DNA of 64,000 nt from DASRVA01 sp050732875 (GTDB taxonomy: Bacteria; Gemmatimonadota; Gemmatimonadetes; JACCXV01; JAHWKZ01). The stretch is from contig JBOHRQ010000003.1 in assembly GCA_050732875.1 (NCBI GenBank), positions 1 to 64,000 of the forward strand. The letters are read 5' to 3'. Within the stretch, counting starts at the first letter, position 1. Each line of letters opens with the position of its first letter. Positions 25,673-35,798 of this stretch are shown piece by piece. The notes under the pieces are model-generated. The model was not told where the DNA came from and did not search any database. It saw only the letters and a program-made list of their open reading frames with translations. The position numbers and the translations under genes were made by a program.

Positions 25673-26815
25673 CTACTTCGACATGCTGGCCAGCAGATCC
25701 TCGTTCGACTTCGACCGATTGATCTTCTCGATCAGGAATTCGGCGGCATCGGTCGTCCGCATCTCGGAGAGGAAGCGGCGCAACAGCTGCAGCCGCTCGA
25801 GGTGCTCTTCGGGATACAGCAGCTCCTCGCGGCGCGTCCCGCTGGCCGTCACGTCGATGGCGGGCCAGATCCGCTGTTCGGCGAGCTCGCGGCTGAGCAC
25901 GATCTCGGCGTTGCCCGTTCCCTTGAACTCCTCGAAGATCACCTCGTCGGCACGGCTGCCGGTGTCCACGAGCGCCGTGGCGACGATGGTCAGGCTGCCC
26001 TCGCCGTCGCCCACGACCTTTCGGGCGGAGCCGAAGAAGCGCTTGGGAGCCTCAAGAGCGCCCGCCTCGATCCCGCCCGACATCGTCCGTCCGCTGGACC
26101 GCTCGATGGCGTTGTAGGCGCGCGCCAAGCGTGTTATCGAGTCCAGGACCAGCACCACGTCCTTGCCCGACTCCACCAGCCGGCGCGATCGCTCGAGGGC
26201 CATCTCCGCCACCTGTACGTGCCGCTCCGGCGGGAAGTCGAAGGAAGAGGCGATCGTCTCGCCGCGCCCGAGGCTCTCCACCATCCGCTCCATCTCGGTG
26301 ACTTCCTCGGGGCGCTCGTCGACCAGCAGCACGATGAGCTCCGCGTCCGGATAATTCATGGCGACGCCCCTCATCACCGCCTGCAGGAGCATCGTTTTGC
26401 CGGCTTTGGCGGGAGCCACGATCAGCGCACGCTGCCCCTTCCCCAACGGGACCACGAGATCGATGATGCGGTTGGTGACCTGGGCTCCATCCCGAAGCGC
26501 GGGCGAGAGGTCCGCCCCCAGCTCGAGGCGGAGGCGCTCGTCGGGGTGGGTGGCCCTGAGCTTGTCGAATTGCGGCCGATGGCGCGCCTCCTCCGGAGCG
26601 CCGCCGTTCACGGATGTGACGGTCTTCAGCGGCGGGAGCTTGCCCTTTCCGGGCGGCTCGCCCACCTCACCGTCCACCGCGTCGCCCTTTCTCAGCCCAT
26701 AGGACTCGATGAGTCGCGCGGGGACGTACACATCGTCCTCGCCGGGCAGATAGGCGTTCCCGAAGCGGCGCAGAACTCCGGCGCCGCCCGAGATCCGGTC
26801 AAGAATACCGATCAT
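25673..26815 (-). CDS. rho: transcription termination factor Rho, short form
   Basis: A hexameric RNA-dependent ATPase that terminates transcription. The 380-residue protein has the ATPase core intact: P-loop VAPAKAGKTMLL, VLLVDERPEEVTEM, VLVLDSITRLARAYN, and the R-loop region GGIEAGALEAPKRFFGSARKV. The start at 26815 (GGAGG 8 nt upstream) places Met at the beginning of the RNA-binding OB domain, so the usual N-terminal helical domain is missing. The RNP1-like motif reads GGAGVLR where E. coli Rho has DGFGFLR, so both aromatic RNA contacts are absent. It lies 55 bp downstream of secA. Confidence 0.93.
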   Translation of the reverse strand: MIGILDRISGGAGVLRRFGNAYLPGEDDVYVPARLIESYGLRKGDAVDGEVGEPPGKGKLPPLKTVTSVNGGAPEEARHRPQFDKLRATHPDERLRLELGADLSPALRDGAQVTNRIIDLVVPLGKGQRALIVAPAKAGKTMLLQAVMRGVAMNYPDAELIVLLVDERPEEVTEMERMVESLGRGETIASSFDFPPERHVQVAEMALERSRRLVESGKDVVLVLDSITRLARAYNAIERSSGRTMSGGIEAGALEAPKRFFGSARKVVGDGEGSLTIVATALVDTGSRADEVIFEEFKGTGNAEIVLSRELAEQRIWPAIDVTASGTRREELLYPEEHLERLQLLRRFLSEMRTTDAAEFLIEKINRSKSNEDLLASMSK

Positions 26816-26870
26816 GAGATTTCCTCCGACTGGATATCGTTTCCGACCCGGGCGTGGCCAGGGGTCTGGC

Positions 26871-29800
26871 TCACGCGCCGTGGCACTTCTTGAACTTCTT
26901 GCCGCTTCCACATGGGCAGGGATCGTTCCGCCCGACCTTGTCGTGCTCCCGGACGAAAGTCTGGGCCGGCGCCATCCCGGATCCCTCCCCGGCCGGCTGC
27001 GGCTGCCGATCGCCAGCGGCGACCCCGGCCGTTGCGGCCGGCGCATGGAGCGCGACCTGCTGGCGCTGGATCCGCTCCCGACGACGCCGGTCTTCGGCCG
27101 ACATGTGACCGGGCTCGACGATCCGGATCCGATACAGGACCGAGGCCGCCGTGCCCCTCAGATCGTCCATCATCGAGACGAACATCTCGAAGGCTTCCTT
27201 CTTGTATTCGATCAGGGGGTCGCGCTGTCCCCACGCGCGATATTGGATGCCGGTCTTGAGCTGGTCGAGCTCGTACAGGTGGTCGCGCCACTTCTCGTCG
27301 ATGACACTCAGGAGAACACGCCGGACCACCATCTCCGCCCGCTCGGGCTCCCATTCCTCGATACGCCGTTCGAACGCGCTCTCGAGCTCCGTCTGCAGGC
27401 GGGCGCCGATCTCGTCGGGTGATCCGGGCAGGCCCTCGTCCCGAACCGGGCCGTCGTCCGACTGGGCCTCGGCCATCCGCTGAAGCCAGTCGAACGGCAT
27501 GAGGAAGGAGCGCATCATGTCCTCCCGCAGGCCGGCCAGGTCCCAGTCGTCCGGGTAGCTCTCCGCATCGATGTACTGCGCCACCTTGACCTCGGCGGCC
27601 TCGCGAATCAGCTCGCGGGCCTCCTCGAACACGTCCTCGCGGTCACCCTCGAGGGCCCGCGCGCGCATGTCGTAGATGACCTCGCGCTGCTTGTTCATCA
27701 CGTCGTCGTACTCGAGCAGCCGCTTGCGGATCTCGAAGTTGTTGAGCTCGACCTTCTTCTGGGCGCGCTCGATCGAACGGGTGACGAGCGAATGGGTGAT
27801 GACCTCACCCTCCTCGGCCCCGAGCTTGTCCATCACCGTGGCGATGCGCTCGGACCCAAAGAGGCGCATGAGGTCGTCCTCCAGGGACAGGAAGAACCGC
27901 GACGAGCCGGGGTCCCCCTGACGCCCGCTGCGACCGCGTAGCTGGCGATCGATCCGCCGCGACTCGTGACGCTCGGTCCCGACGATGTGCAGACCCCAGG
28001 GCATGTCTTCGCTCATCAGCCGGTCCATATCGCTCGACGACCAGCCCTCGGGAAGCTCGTCCTCGTGCACCTCCGGCCACTCTCGCGGTACGAGTCCCGG
28101 TCCCAGCTTGATGTCCGTGCCGCGGCCGGCCATGTTGGTCGCGATCGTGATGGCGCCAGGCTGTCCCGCCCGGGCCACGATCTCGGCTTCACGCTGGTGA
28201 TGCTTGGCGTTCAGCACGCTGTGGGGCAGGTTCCGCCGCTTGAGCAGCCGCGAGAGGGTCTCCGATACCTCCACCGATGTCGTGCCCACCAGCACCGGGC
28301 GCTTGCGAGCGTGGTCGCGCTCGACCTCCTCGATCACCGCGTTGTATTTCTCGCGCCGCGTCCGGTACACGACATCCTCGAAATCCTCGCGACGGACCGG
28401 CTCATTGGTGGGGATGACGACCACGTCCATCCCATAGATCTCGAAGAACTCGTTCTCCTCCGTTTCGGCGGTGCCGGTCATCCCCGCCAGCTTGTCGTAG
28501 AGCCGGTAATAGTTCTGGATGGTGATGGTGGCGAAGGTCTGGGTCTCGCCTTCGATCCTGACGCCTTCCTTGGCCTCGATGGCCTGATGCATGCCCTCCG
28601 AGTAGCGCCGGCCCGGCATGAGACGGCCGGTGAACTGATCGACGATCATGACCTTGCCGTCCTGCACGACGTACTCCACGTCCTTCTCGTAGAGCGCGTA
28701 CGCCTTGAGGAGCTGGGCGATGTTGTGGATCGTCTCGCTCCTCTCGGCATAGTCGCGCTCGAGCTTCGTCCGCCGCTCCGTCTTCTCGCTCTCGTCGAGG
28801 TCGGGGTCCTCGTCGATCTCATGGAGGAGCTGCGAAAGATCCGGGACGATGAACAGCTCGGGATCGTTGGGGGCGATCTTTTCGCGACCCCGGTCGGTGA
28901 GATGGGCGTCGTGGCCCTTCTCGTCCATCGCGAAGAGGAGCGCCTCGTCCAGCTCGTGGACCCGTTTCTCCCTCATGAAGTCGGCCTCGACCTTCTGGAC
29001 GAGCTTCTTGACCCCGGTCTCGTTCAGCAGCTTCATGAGGCGCTTGTTCTTGGGCATGCCTCGGCGCGCCTGGAAGAGCTTGATCGCTGCCTCGTAGTCG
29101 CCGTCCTGCTCGCCTTCCGCCTCCACGACCTGTTCGGCCTCGGCCACGAGCTGGTTGACGATTCGCGTCTGTTCGCGGACCAGTCGTTCCACGAGCGGCT
29201 TGAGCTCGCCGAATCTGCCCGAGGTGTCGTGCTGGGTGGGGCCGGAGATGATGAGCGGCGTGCGGGCCTCGTCGATCAGAACCGAGTCGACCTCGTCGAT
29301 GATCGCGTAGTTATGCACCCGCTGGACGCGATTCTGCGGTTCCACCGCCATGTTGTCACGCAGGTAGTCGAAGCCGAACTCGTTGTTCGTCCCATAGGTG
29401 ACATCGCAGGCATAGGCCTCGCGACGCCTTTCGGGCGGCATGTCGTTCTGGATCACACCCACGGTCAGGCCCAGCCAGCGCAGGATCTCTCCCACCCATT
29501 CGGAGTCGCGGCGGGCCAGGTAGTCGTTCACGGTGACGAGGTGGACGCCCCTACCCTCCAGGGCGTTCAGATACAGCGGCATGACGGCTACCAGCGTCTT
29601 GCCCTCGCCGGTGGCCATCTCGGCGATCTTCCCCTCGTGGAGGACGATCCCGCCGAAGAGCTGGACATCGAACGGCACCATGTCCCAGGTGAAGGCCTGG
29701 TCGGTGACCTGCCACTGGCGGCCCAGATTCCGGCGGCACGCTTCCTTGACCACGGCAAAGGCCTCCGGCAGGAGATCGTCCACCGTCTCGCCCTGCGCGA

Positions 29801-29963
29801 GACGGTCCCGAAACTCCGCCGTCCTGGCCTGGATCTCCTCGTCCGAGAGGGGCTCGCAGGCGCCGGCAATCTCGTTGATTTGCTCGACGACCGGCCACAG
29901 CCGCTTACGCTCGCGCCTGTGCTTGTCGCCCACGAACAGTTTCAGAATCGGTTCCAGAACCAC
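26871..29963 (-). CDS. secA: preprotein translocase ATPase SecA
   Basis: The motor that drives proteins through SecYEG. The 1030-residue protein has NBD1 with MATGEGKT (116-123) and DEVDSVLIDEARTPL, then the preprotein cross-linking domain, NBD2 with GTTSVEVSE and ATNMAGRGTDIKLGPG, the helical scaffold, and a C-terminal SEC-C zinc motif CPCGSGKKFKKCH. It is longer than the ~900-residue enterobacterial form, with extra acidic stretches around residues 270-420 and near 645-670, as in FCB-group SecA. The GTG start has GAGG 9 nt upstream. A strong promoter match lies at 30084-30112, leaving a ~110-nt leader. Confidence 0.97.
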   Translation of the reverse strand: MVLEPILKLFVGDKHRRERKRLWPVVEQINEIAGACEPLSDEEIQARTAEFRDRLAQGETVDDLLPEAFAVVKEACRRNLGRQWQVTDQAFTWDMVPFDVQLFGGIVLHEGKIAEMATGEGKTLVAVMPLYLNALEGRGVHLVTVNDYLARRDSEWVGEILRWLGLTVGVIQNDMPPERRREAYACDVTYGTNNEFGFDYLRDNMAVEPQNRVQRVHNYAIIDEVDSVLIDEARTPLIISGPTQHDTSGRFGELKPLVERLVREQTRIVNQLVAEAEQVVEAEGEQDGDYEAAIKLFQARRGMPKNKRLMKLLNETGVKKLVQKVEADFMREKRVHELDEALLFAMDEKGHDAHLTDRGREKIAPNDPELFIVPDLSQLLHEIDEDPDLDESEKTERRTKLERDYAERSETIHNIAQLLKAYALYEKDVEYVVQDGKVMIVDQFTGRLMPGRRYSEGMHQAIEAKEGVRIEGETQTFATITIQNYYRLYDKLAGMTGTAETEENEFFEIYGMDVVVIPTNEPVRREDFEDVVYRTRREKYNAVIEEVERDHARKRPVLVGTTSVEVSETLSRLLKRRNLPHSVLNAKHHQREAEIVARAGQPGAITIATNMAGRGTDIKLGPGLVPREWPEVHEDELPEGWSSSDMDRLMSEDMPWGLHIVGTERHESRRIDRQLRGRSGRQGDPGSSRFFLSLEDDLMRLFGSERIATVMDKLGAEEGEVITHSLVTRSIERAQKKVELNNFEIRKRLLEYDDVMNKQREVIYDMRARALEGDREDVFEEARELIREAAEVKVAQYIDAESYPDDWDLAGLREDMMRSFLMPFDWLQRMAEAQSDDGPVRDEGLPGSPDEIGARLQTELESAFERRIEEWEPERAEMVVRRVLLSVIDEKWRDHLYELDQLKTGIQYRAWGQRDPLIEYKKEAFEMFVSMMDDLRGTAASVLYRIRIVEPGHMSAEDRRRRERIQRQQVALHAPAATAGVAAGDRQPQPAGEGSGMAPAQTFVREHDKVGRNDPCPCGSGKKFKKCHGA

Positions 29964-30007
29964 GCTCTTGCCTCGTTAGCCGATGCAGCGCTCTCCAAGG
30001 AGCACGT

Positions 30008-30049
30008 CCGGTCGCGAGCAGGCGACCCGCGGGGGCGGGATACGACCGG
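30008..30049 (-). promoter_or_regulatory. hairpin in the secA leader
   Basis: CCGGTCG (30008-30014) and CGACCGG (30043-30049) form a 7-bp stem with a GC-rich interior inside the predicted 5' untranslated region of secA. It ends about 45 nt before the GTG start. Any regulatory role, for example on secA translation, is speculation. Confidence 0.35.
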
Positions 30050-30083
30050 AGGTTACGGGCGGGTAGTGCCGGTAGAGGACCGT

Positions 30084-30112
30084 AATTTAGCGCCCTTCGC
30101 GTTTCGAATCAA
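30084..30112 (-). promoter_or_regulatory. candidate sigma70-type promoter for secA-rho
   Basis: On the minus strand TTGATT (30107-30112) and TAAATT (30084-30089) are separated by 17 bp. The block is AT-rich in otherwise GC-rich DNA, in the 173-bp gap between nadD and secA. Transcription would start near 30077. Confidence 0.65.
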
Positions 30113-30136
30113 CGCCCTCCGCCGGTCGCTGACACG

Positions 30137-30763
30137 TCAGCTCGACACCCCGCCCGGGGGCACGGCGGCGGGCCTCTTTCCGTACAGCCCGCGCTCCGCG
30201 ATGTACGCCTCCACGGCGGCCGGCACCCAGTGCCGGATGGTGCGGCCCTCGGCGACCCGCCGACGGATGGTCGTGGAAGAGATCTCGAGCGTCGGCACGG
30301 TGACCCACCGGAGCCGGCCGGCGAACGGCGTGTCCGGGCCCCCGTCCCCGGCTCCGTCGATCTCGCGCGTCACGACCACGATCTCCGCCATCCCGGGGAG
30401 CGCCTCCACCTCGTGCCATTCATGGAGCTCGGACAGATTGTCCTGCCCCAGGATCAGGTGCCAGGCGGTTCCGGGCTCACGGCTTCGGAGCTCCCTCAGG
30501 GTGTCCGTCGTATAGGAGACGCCGCCCCGCTCGATCTCCAGCCGGTCCGCAGCGAGACCGCGGTCGCCGGCAACCGCCAGCTCGGTCATGGCCGCCCGGT
30601 CCCGGGGGCTCGCTTCGGCCTCTCCTTTGAAGGCATGACGGTGAGTGGGCACCAGGACGACCTGGTCCAGGGCCAGCTCTTCACGCACGATATGGGCCAC
30701 AATCAGGTGAGCGATGTGCGGCGGGTTGAACGTCCCGCCCAGGAGCCCTTTCTGCCCGCTCAC
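30137..30763 (-). CDS. nadD: nicotinate-nucleotide adenylyltransferase
   Basis: Transfers AMP to nicotinate mononucleotide in NAD synthesis. The 208-residue protein has the nucleotidyltransferase motif LLGGTFNPPHIAHL near the N-terminus and ISSTTIRRRVAEG towards the C-terminus, with WHLILGQDNLSELHEW between. The GTG start overlaps the bamD stop as GTGA. It is the last gene of the leftward run that begins at hldE; the next gene, secA, has its own promoter. Confidence 0.94.
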   Translation of the reverse strand: MSGQKGLLGGTFNPPHIAHLIVAHIVREELALDQVVLVPTHRHAFKGEAEASPRDRAAMTELAVAGDRGLAADRLEIERGGVSYTTDTLRELRSREPGTAWHLILGQDNLSELHEWHEVEALPGMAEIVVVTREIDGAGDGGPDTPFAGRLRWVTVPTLEISSTTIRRRVAEGRTIRHWVPAAVEAYIAERGLYGKRPAAVPPGGVSS

Positions 30764-31548
30764 GGATCCGGCGCCGAGCCCGCCGCCCGCTCTGCCGGTC
30801 GCACCGGCAGGCATCGATCCGGCAACTCGCCCGCGGTCTCCCGCGCGGCTGGGCTGTCCGGGAAGTTCTCGCGCAGCCGGGAGACGACGTCCGCTGCACG
30901 CTCGTGGACACCCTGCCGGCAGAAGGTCTGGGCCAGAAGTGCGTAGGCGGCTGCCAGCCAGTCTGTCTCGGGGTATGCGGAGATGAGATCGGTCAGGTAG
31001 ATCTCCGCCGCATCGTAATCCTCGTGGTCGAAGTAGAACTCCGCGTTCAGGTAGACCTTCTCGGCCAGCTTGTTGCGAAGCTCTCGCACGCGCTGGCGCG
31101 CCTCCTCCGCGAACTCGGTGCCGGGGTACTCCAGGACGAGCCGATCGTAGACGTTGATGGCCCGCTCGGTGTCCCGCTGATCCAGCTCGGGGCGCAGGCT
31201 CATCTCCTGGTACGCCCGCCCCGCCTGGTAGATAGCCTCCGCGGCTCGCTCGGCAGTCGGAAAATCCCGCTGGAAGTTCAGAAACTCCTGCGCCGCCGTC
31301 GCCCAGTCCTCCGAGCGGTAGTACGACTCCGCCGCCATCCAGCGTGCGTCGGCCACACGCGGATCCTGAGGGTAATTGAACACGAACCCCTGAAAGGCGG
31401 TCACCGCCCGCGTGTAATCCCCCTCCTCGAAGAGCTCCAGGGCTCGGGCGTACTGATCGTCGGCCGGGAGTATCGTCGTCTCGCTGGTCGACGCGCACCC
31501 CGACACGGTCAGCACCACCAGCAGGGCCAGGACCGGAGCGTGCCTCAC
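30760..31548 (-). CDS. bamD: BamD-type outer-membrane assembly lipoprotein
   Basis: A 262-residue lipoprotein with lipobox TVSGC and several tetratricopeptide-like helices (YARALELFEEGDYTRAVTAF, YYRSEDWATAAQEFLNF, AINVYDRLVLEYPGTEFA). That arrangement is typical of BamD/YfiO, which works with BamA to insert outer-membrane barrels. The start is GTG, overlapping the upstream TPR lipoprotein by GTGA. Confidence 0.85.
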   Translation of the reverse strand: MRHAPVLALLVVLTVSGCASTSETTILPADDQYARALELFEEGDYTRAVTAFQGFVFNYPQDPRVADARWMAAESYYRSEDWATAAQEFLNFQRDFPTAERAAEAIYQAGRAYQEMSLRPELDQRDTERAINVYDRLVLEYPGTEFAEEARQRVRELRNKLAEKVYLNAEFYFDHEDYDAAEIYLTDLISAYPETDWLAAAYALLAQTFCRQGVHERAADVVSRLRENFPDSPAARETAGELPDRCLPVRPAERAAGSAPDP

Positions 31549-32525
31549 GGGGATTCCGGCGATCCCGCGGAGCTCGGCCTTCGGCGGGGCTCCTCGCGCC
31601 CAGCGCCCTCCAGGGAGAAGCCGAACTCGAGCTGCTTGAGACGCCGGAAGGCCTCCATGGCCACGGCAGACTCCCGATCGTCCTCGCTCTCTATCACGCG
31701 ACGGTAGTAGTTCATGGCGCCGTCACGATCTCCCGTGCGCTCCTCCAGCCGGGCCATCATCAGCAAAGCTTCGGGAACGAGGTTCGGGGGATCACCCGAC
31801 CGCAGGATGGTCTGCAGGTATCCGGAGGTAGCCTGGTAGTCCTCGTTGGCGAAAGCCCGCTCGGCCAGCCGATAGGAGCACGAGCCCAGCCGGTACCGGA
31901 TCTCCTCATCGTCGGCACCCTGCCCCTGGGTCATCTCCCGGAATCGGCTCAGATACTCGATGGCGGCCGGACAGTCCCGCCGCTGCTCGTAGGCGTCCGC
32001 CAGACGGGCGTACACTCCGGGATCGGCTGCCTCGGGAGCGCGTGCCAGCCCCATCAGGTACGCGGCGATCGCCGCCTCGTAATCGGGCCGCGCGAACGCG
32101 GCGTCTCCGAGGGCGTAGTACAGCGAGCCTAGACTGGCCGTGCTGTCCCGCGCGCGGATTCCGTCGATCGCCCGCAGCATGGCGAAGGTGTCGCCCTGGG
32201 CGGACCAGCGACGCGCGTGCAGGTAGTACAGGGCACGGACCCGGCCGGCGTAATCCGCATCGCCCTCGATCAGGGCGTCGAACATCCGCTCCGCGGCGTT
32301 GAAGTCCTTCGAGAGCAGAGCCAGCTCGGCGGCCTTGAGGCGCAGCTCGGAGGACGCGTTCTCTCCCGCCGCCTCGAGAGCGATCCCGTACTCGACCGCC
32401 GCATCGGCGTACTGTCCGCTCGCGCTGTACCGATCTCCCCGCGTCTCCGAGGCCCCGCCTTCGGCTCCGCAGCCGGTCATCGTCGCAAGGATAGCGGCCG
32501 CCAGAAACCGGACCTCAACCGGCAT
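31545..32525 (-). CDS. TPR-repeat lipoprotein
   Basis: A 326-residue predicted lipoprotein (lipobox ATMTGC) made of degenerate tetratricopeptide repeats (SASGQYADAAVEYGIALEAA, LYYALGDAAFARPDYEAAIAAY, LAERAFANEDYQATSGYLQTI). It probably acts in the periplasm at the outer membrane as a protein-interaction scaffold. Its coupling to bamD (GTGA) suggests a role in envelope assembly, but no specific family is recognised. It overlaps the DUF4254 gene by 11 bp. Confidence 0.75.
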   Translation of the reverse strand: MPVEVRFLAAAILATMTGCGAEGGASETRGDRYSASGQYADAAVEYGIALEAAGENASSELRLKAAELALLSKDFNAAERMFDALIEGDADYAGRVRALYYLHARRWSAQGDTFAMLRAIDGIRARDSTASLGSLYYALGDAAFARPDYEAAIAAYLMGLARAPEAADPGVYARLADAYEQRRDCPAAIEYLSRFREMTQGQGADDEEIRYRLGSCSYRLAERAFANEDYQATSGYLQTILRSGDPPNLVPEALLMMARLEERTGDRDGAMNYYRRVIESEDDRESAVAMEAFRRLKQLEFGFSLEGAGREEPRRRPSSAGSPESP

Positions 32526-33237
32526 CCACGTCTCCTCGGCCCCGTCGGGCGGCGCGCAGGAAAGGATTCATCTCCGGATCGTTGTACATCTTGAACTGGC
32601 GGTAGCGCCTGAACCGGCGCCGCCCGGCCAGCAGCTCCTGCTGGAGCGAGGCCAGGCATCCGGCCAGGTCGGCTCGCTGCTCTTCGAGAACCAGGGTCCG
32701 CTCGCGGCAGCGCGCGCGGTGGTCGGGGTCCGCATCGGGTCGCGTGGCCTCCTCGTGCATGTGATAGATCTTGAGGGCGAGCACGGACAGCCGGTCGACG
32801 ATCGCCCCGGGCGTCTCGGAGTGCAGCGGGGCGGCGGGTTCGGGAGTCCCGCGCCTCTCGAGAGCGGCCAGCAGCTGCTCGTCGATCCTTTCCACGAGGT
32901 CGTTCCGCCGCTGGTTGAGGGCATCGATGCGGCGCTTGGTTTCGGCGATCAGCCGATCCGGCGCGTCCGGACGCCGGGCTAGATCTTCCTCGTGCCAGAG
33001 CCGGATGTTCACGAGATGCTCGGCGCCGATCGCCTCCTCCAGAGCTCCAATCGGCGAGACCTCATCCTCCCCCAGCGTGCGCTCGCCTTCCTCCGGGCTC
33101 GCATGCCAGGCACGAACACCTTCGTCGTGCCAGCACAGCAGCCGTCTTACGGCAAGCGGATCATCGCCGCTCGCCGCGGTTTCTTCTACCCCGGTCGGCG
33201 CCCCGCGTTGCACCTTCCCGGCCTCCTCCCGCTTCAC
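32515..33237 (-). CDS. DUF4254-family protein
   Basis: A 240-residue protein with the DUF4254 core: NIRLWHEEDLARRPDAPDRL, then AETKRRIDALNQRRNDLVERID, and a C-terminal FKMYNDPEMNPFL. It is predicted to be helical and cytoplasmic. The family has no established function and is usually met in genomes of the Bacteroidota and relatives beside LPS or sugar genes, as here beside gmd. The GTG start at 33237 overlaps the gmd stop as GTGA. Confidence 0.82.
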   Translation of the reverse strand: MKREEAGKVQRGAPTGVEETAASGDDPLAVRRLLCWHDEGVRAWHASPEEGERTLGEDEVSPIGALEEAIGAEHLVNIRLWHEEDLARRPDAPDRLIAETKRRIDALNQRRNDLVERIDEQLLAALERRGTPEPAAPLHSETPGAIVDRLSVLALKIYHMHEEATRPDADPDHRARCRERTLVLEEQRADLAGCLASLQQELLAGRRRFRRYRQFKMYNDPEMNPFLRAARRGRGDVDAG

Positions 33238-34223
33238 GACTCCGCCCGCTCGGCCGGGCACTCGGACTCGCGGAGGCGCGCCACATCGGCATCCACCATC
33301 ATCTGGATCAGCTGGTGGAATTCCAAGCTGGGGGCCCATCCCAGCTCCGACCGGGCGCGGCTCGCATCCGCCCTCAGGTGATCCACCTCGGCGGGCCGGA
33401 GCCGGCTCCGATCGACCACCACGTGCTTGCGCCAGTCCAAGCCCACGTGCTGGAAGGCGACCTCGCACACATCGCGGACCGAATGCGTGATGCCCGTGCC
33501 CACCACATAGTCCCTCGGCTCGTCGGCCTGAAGCATGCTCCACATCGCCGCTACGTAGTCCGCCGCGTAGCCCCAGTCGCGCTCGGCGTCCAGATTGCCG
33601 ATCGGCAGCTTGTCGGTCAGTCCCAAGGCGACCCGCGCCGCTCCGTGGCTGACGTGACGGGTCACGAACTCGAGGCCGCGGCGCGGGGATTCGTGGTTGA
33701 AGAGGATCCCGCTCACCGCGAACAGGTCGTACGACTCACGGTAATTCACGGTGATGAAGTGGCCGTAGACCTTGGCCACTCCGTACGGGCTACGCGGATG
33801 AAACGGCGTCGACTCGTTCTGGGGCGAGCGCCTGACCTTCCCGAACATCTCGCTGGAGGAAGCCTGGTAGAAACGAACCTCCGGGTCCACCTGGCGGATC
33901 GCCTCCAGCACGCGCGTCACGCCGAGGGCCGTGAACTCGCCCGTCAGCAGCGGCTGGGACCATGAGGTCGGAACGAAGGACTGCGCCGCGAGGTTGTAGA
34001 TCTCCTGCGGGCGGACCTCCGCGAACACGTTGATGAGGGAGAGCTGATCGAGCAGGTCGGCCTGATGCAGCGTGACCCGGTCTTTGATGTGCGCTATCCT
34101 GTCGTACTTCTCCGTCGACGAGCGCCGCACGACGCCGTGGACCTCGTAGTTCTGCTCGAGCAGGAGCTCCGCCAGATACGATCCGTCCTGCCCGGTGATG
34201 CCGGTGATCAGGGCGCGCTTCAA
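33234..34223 (-). CDS. gmd: GDP-mannose 4,6-dehydratase
   Basis: Converts GDP-mannose to GDP-4-keto-6-deoxymannose, the entry to GDP-fucose, rhamnose or perosamine. The 329-residue short-chain dehydrogenase has the cofactor motif ALITGITGQDGSYLAELL, ASSSEMFGKV with the catalytic Ser/Glu region, YGVAKVYGH (YxxxK) and the family-specific FNHESPRRGLEFVTR. The start is TTG in a TTGA overlap with udk. No downstream GDP-sugar reductase or epimerase is in the window. Confidence 0.93.
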   Translation of the reverse strand: MKRALITGITGQDGSYLAELLLEQNYEVHGVVRRSSTEKYDRIAHIKDRVTLHQADLLDQLSLINVFAEVRPQEIYNLAAQSFVPTSWSQPLLTGEFTALGVTRVLEAIRQVDPEVRFYQASSSEMFGKVRRSPQNESTPFHPRSPYGVAKVYGHFITVNYRESYDLFAVSGILFNHESPRRGLEFVTRHVSHGAARVALGLTDKLPIGNLDAERDWGYAADYVAAMWSMLQADEPRDYVVGTGITHSVRDVCEVAFQHVGLDWRKHVVVDRSRLRPAEVDHLRADASRARSELGWAPSLEFHQLIQMMVDADVARLRESECPAERAES

Positions 34224-34849
34224 CGTTCTTCCTCCCCAACCAGCAGCAACCGCACGCGGCTGGCGATCATGTCGATGGCGATCTCGTTCTCTCCCCCTTC
34301 GGGGATGATCACGTCAGCAAACCTCTTGGACGGCTCCACGAACTCGTCGTGCATGGGGCGAACCGTGCGAAGATACTGCTCACCCACCGACTCGAAGGTC
34401 CTGCCGCGCTCACGGATGTCACGCTGGATCCGGCGCAGCAGACGGATGTCGGGAGGTGTGTCCACGTAGATTTTCACGTCGAGAAGATCGCGCACGTCCG
34501 GGAAATGAAACAGCAGAATGCCCTCCGCGAGGATTACCTCTCGCGGCTCGATGCGGGACGTCTCCGCCGTCCGCACATGCCGTGAGAAGTCGTAGACCGG
34601 CCGCTCCACCGGCCGGCCCTCCTTCAGGGCCCGCAAGTGGGCCGTGAACAGCTCGATCTCGATCGAGTTCGGGTGGTCGAAGTTCCGGGTTGCCCGCTGC
34701 GCCGGGGCCAGATCCACGAGGTTCCGGTAGTAGGCGTCCTGCTGGAGGACGGTGATCGAATCTAGTGCCAGACGATGGAGCAGATTACGGGCGACAGTCG
34801 TCTTCCCGGAGCCCGTGCCGCCCGCGAGGCCGATCACGAACCGGGTCAC
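34220..34849 (-). CDS. udk: uridine kinase
   Basis: A 209-residue uridine/cytidine kinase that phosphorylates uridine for pyrimidine salvage. The P-loop is GLAGGTGSGKTTVARN, followed by LQQDAYYRN, FDHPNSIE, PVYDFSRHVR and EVILAEGILLF, all in the family order. It sits among UDP-sugar genes, so it may help the UTP/UDP-sugar supply, although that is only contextual. The start is GTG at 34849, 13 bp after the uxs stop. Confidence 0.94.
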   Translation of the reverse strand: MTRFVIGLAGGTGSGKTTVARNLLHRLALDSITVLQQDAYYRNLVDLAPAQRATRNFDHPNSIEIELFTAHLRALKEGRPVERPVYDFSRHVRTAETSRIEPREVILAEGILLFHFPDVRDLLDVKIYVDTPPDIRLLRRIQRDIRERGRTFESVGEQYLRTVRPMHDEFVEPSKRFADVIIPEGGENEIAIDMIASRVRLLLVGEEER

Positions 34850-34862
34850 GACGAGGCGCCGA

Positions 34863-35794
<932 letters not shown>

Positions 35795-35798
<4 letters not shown>

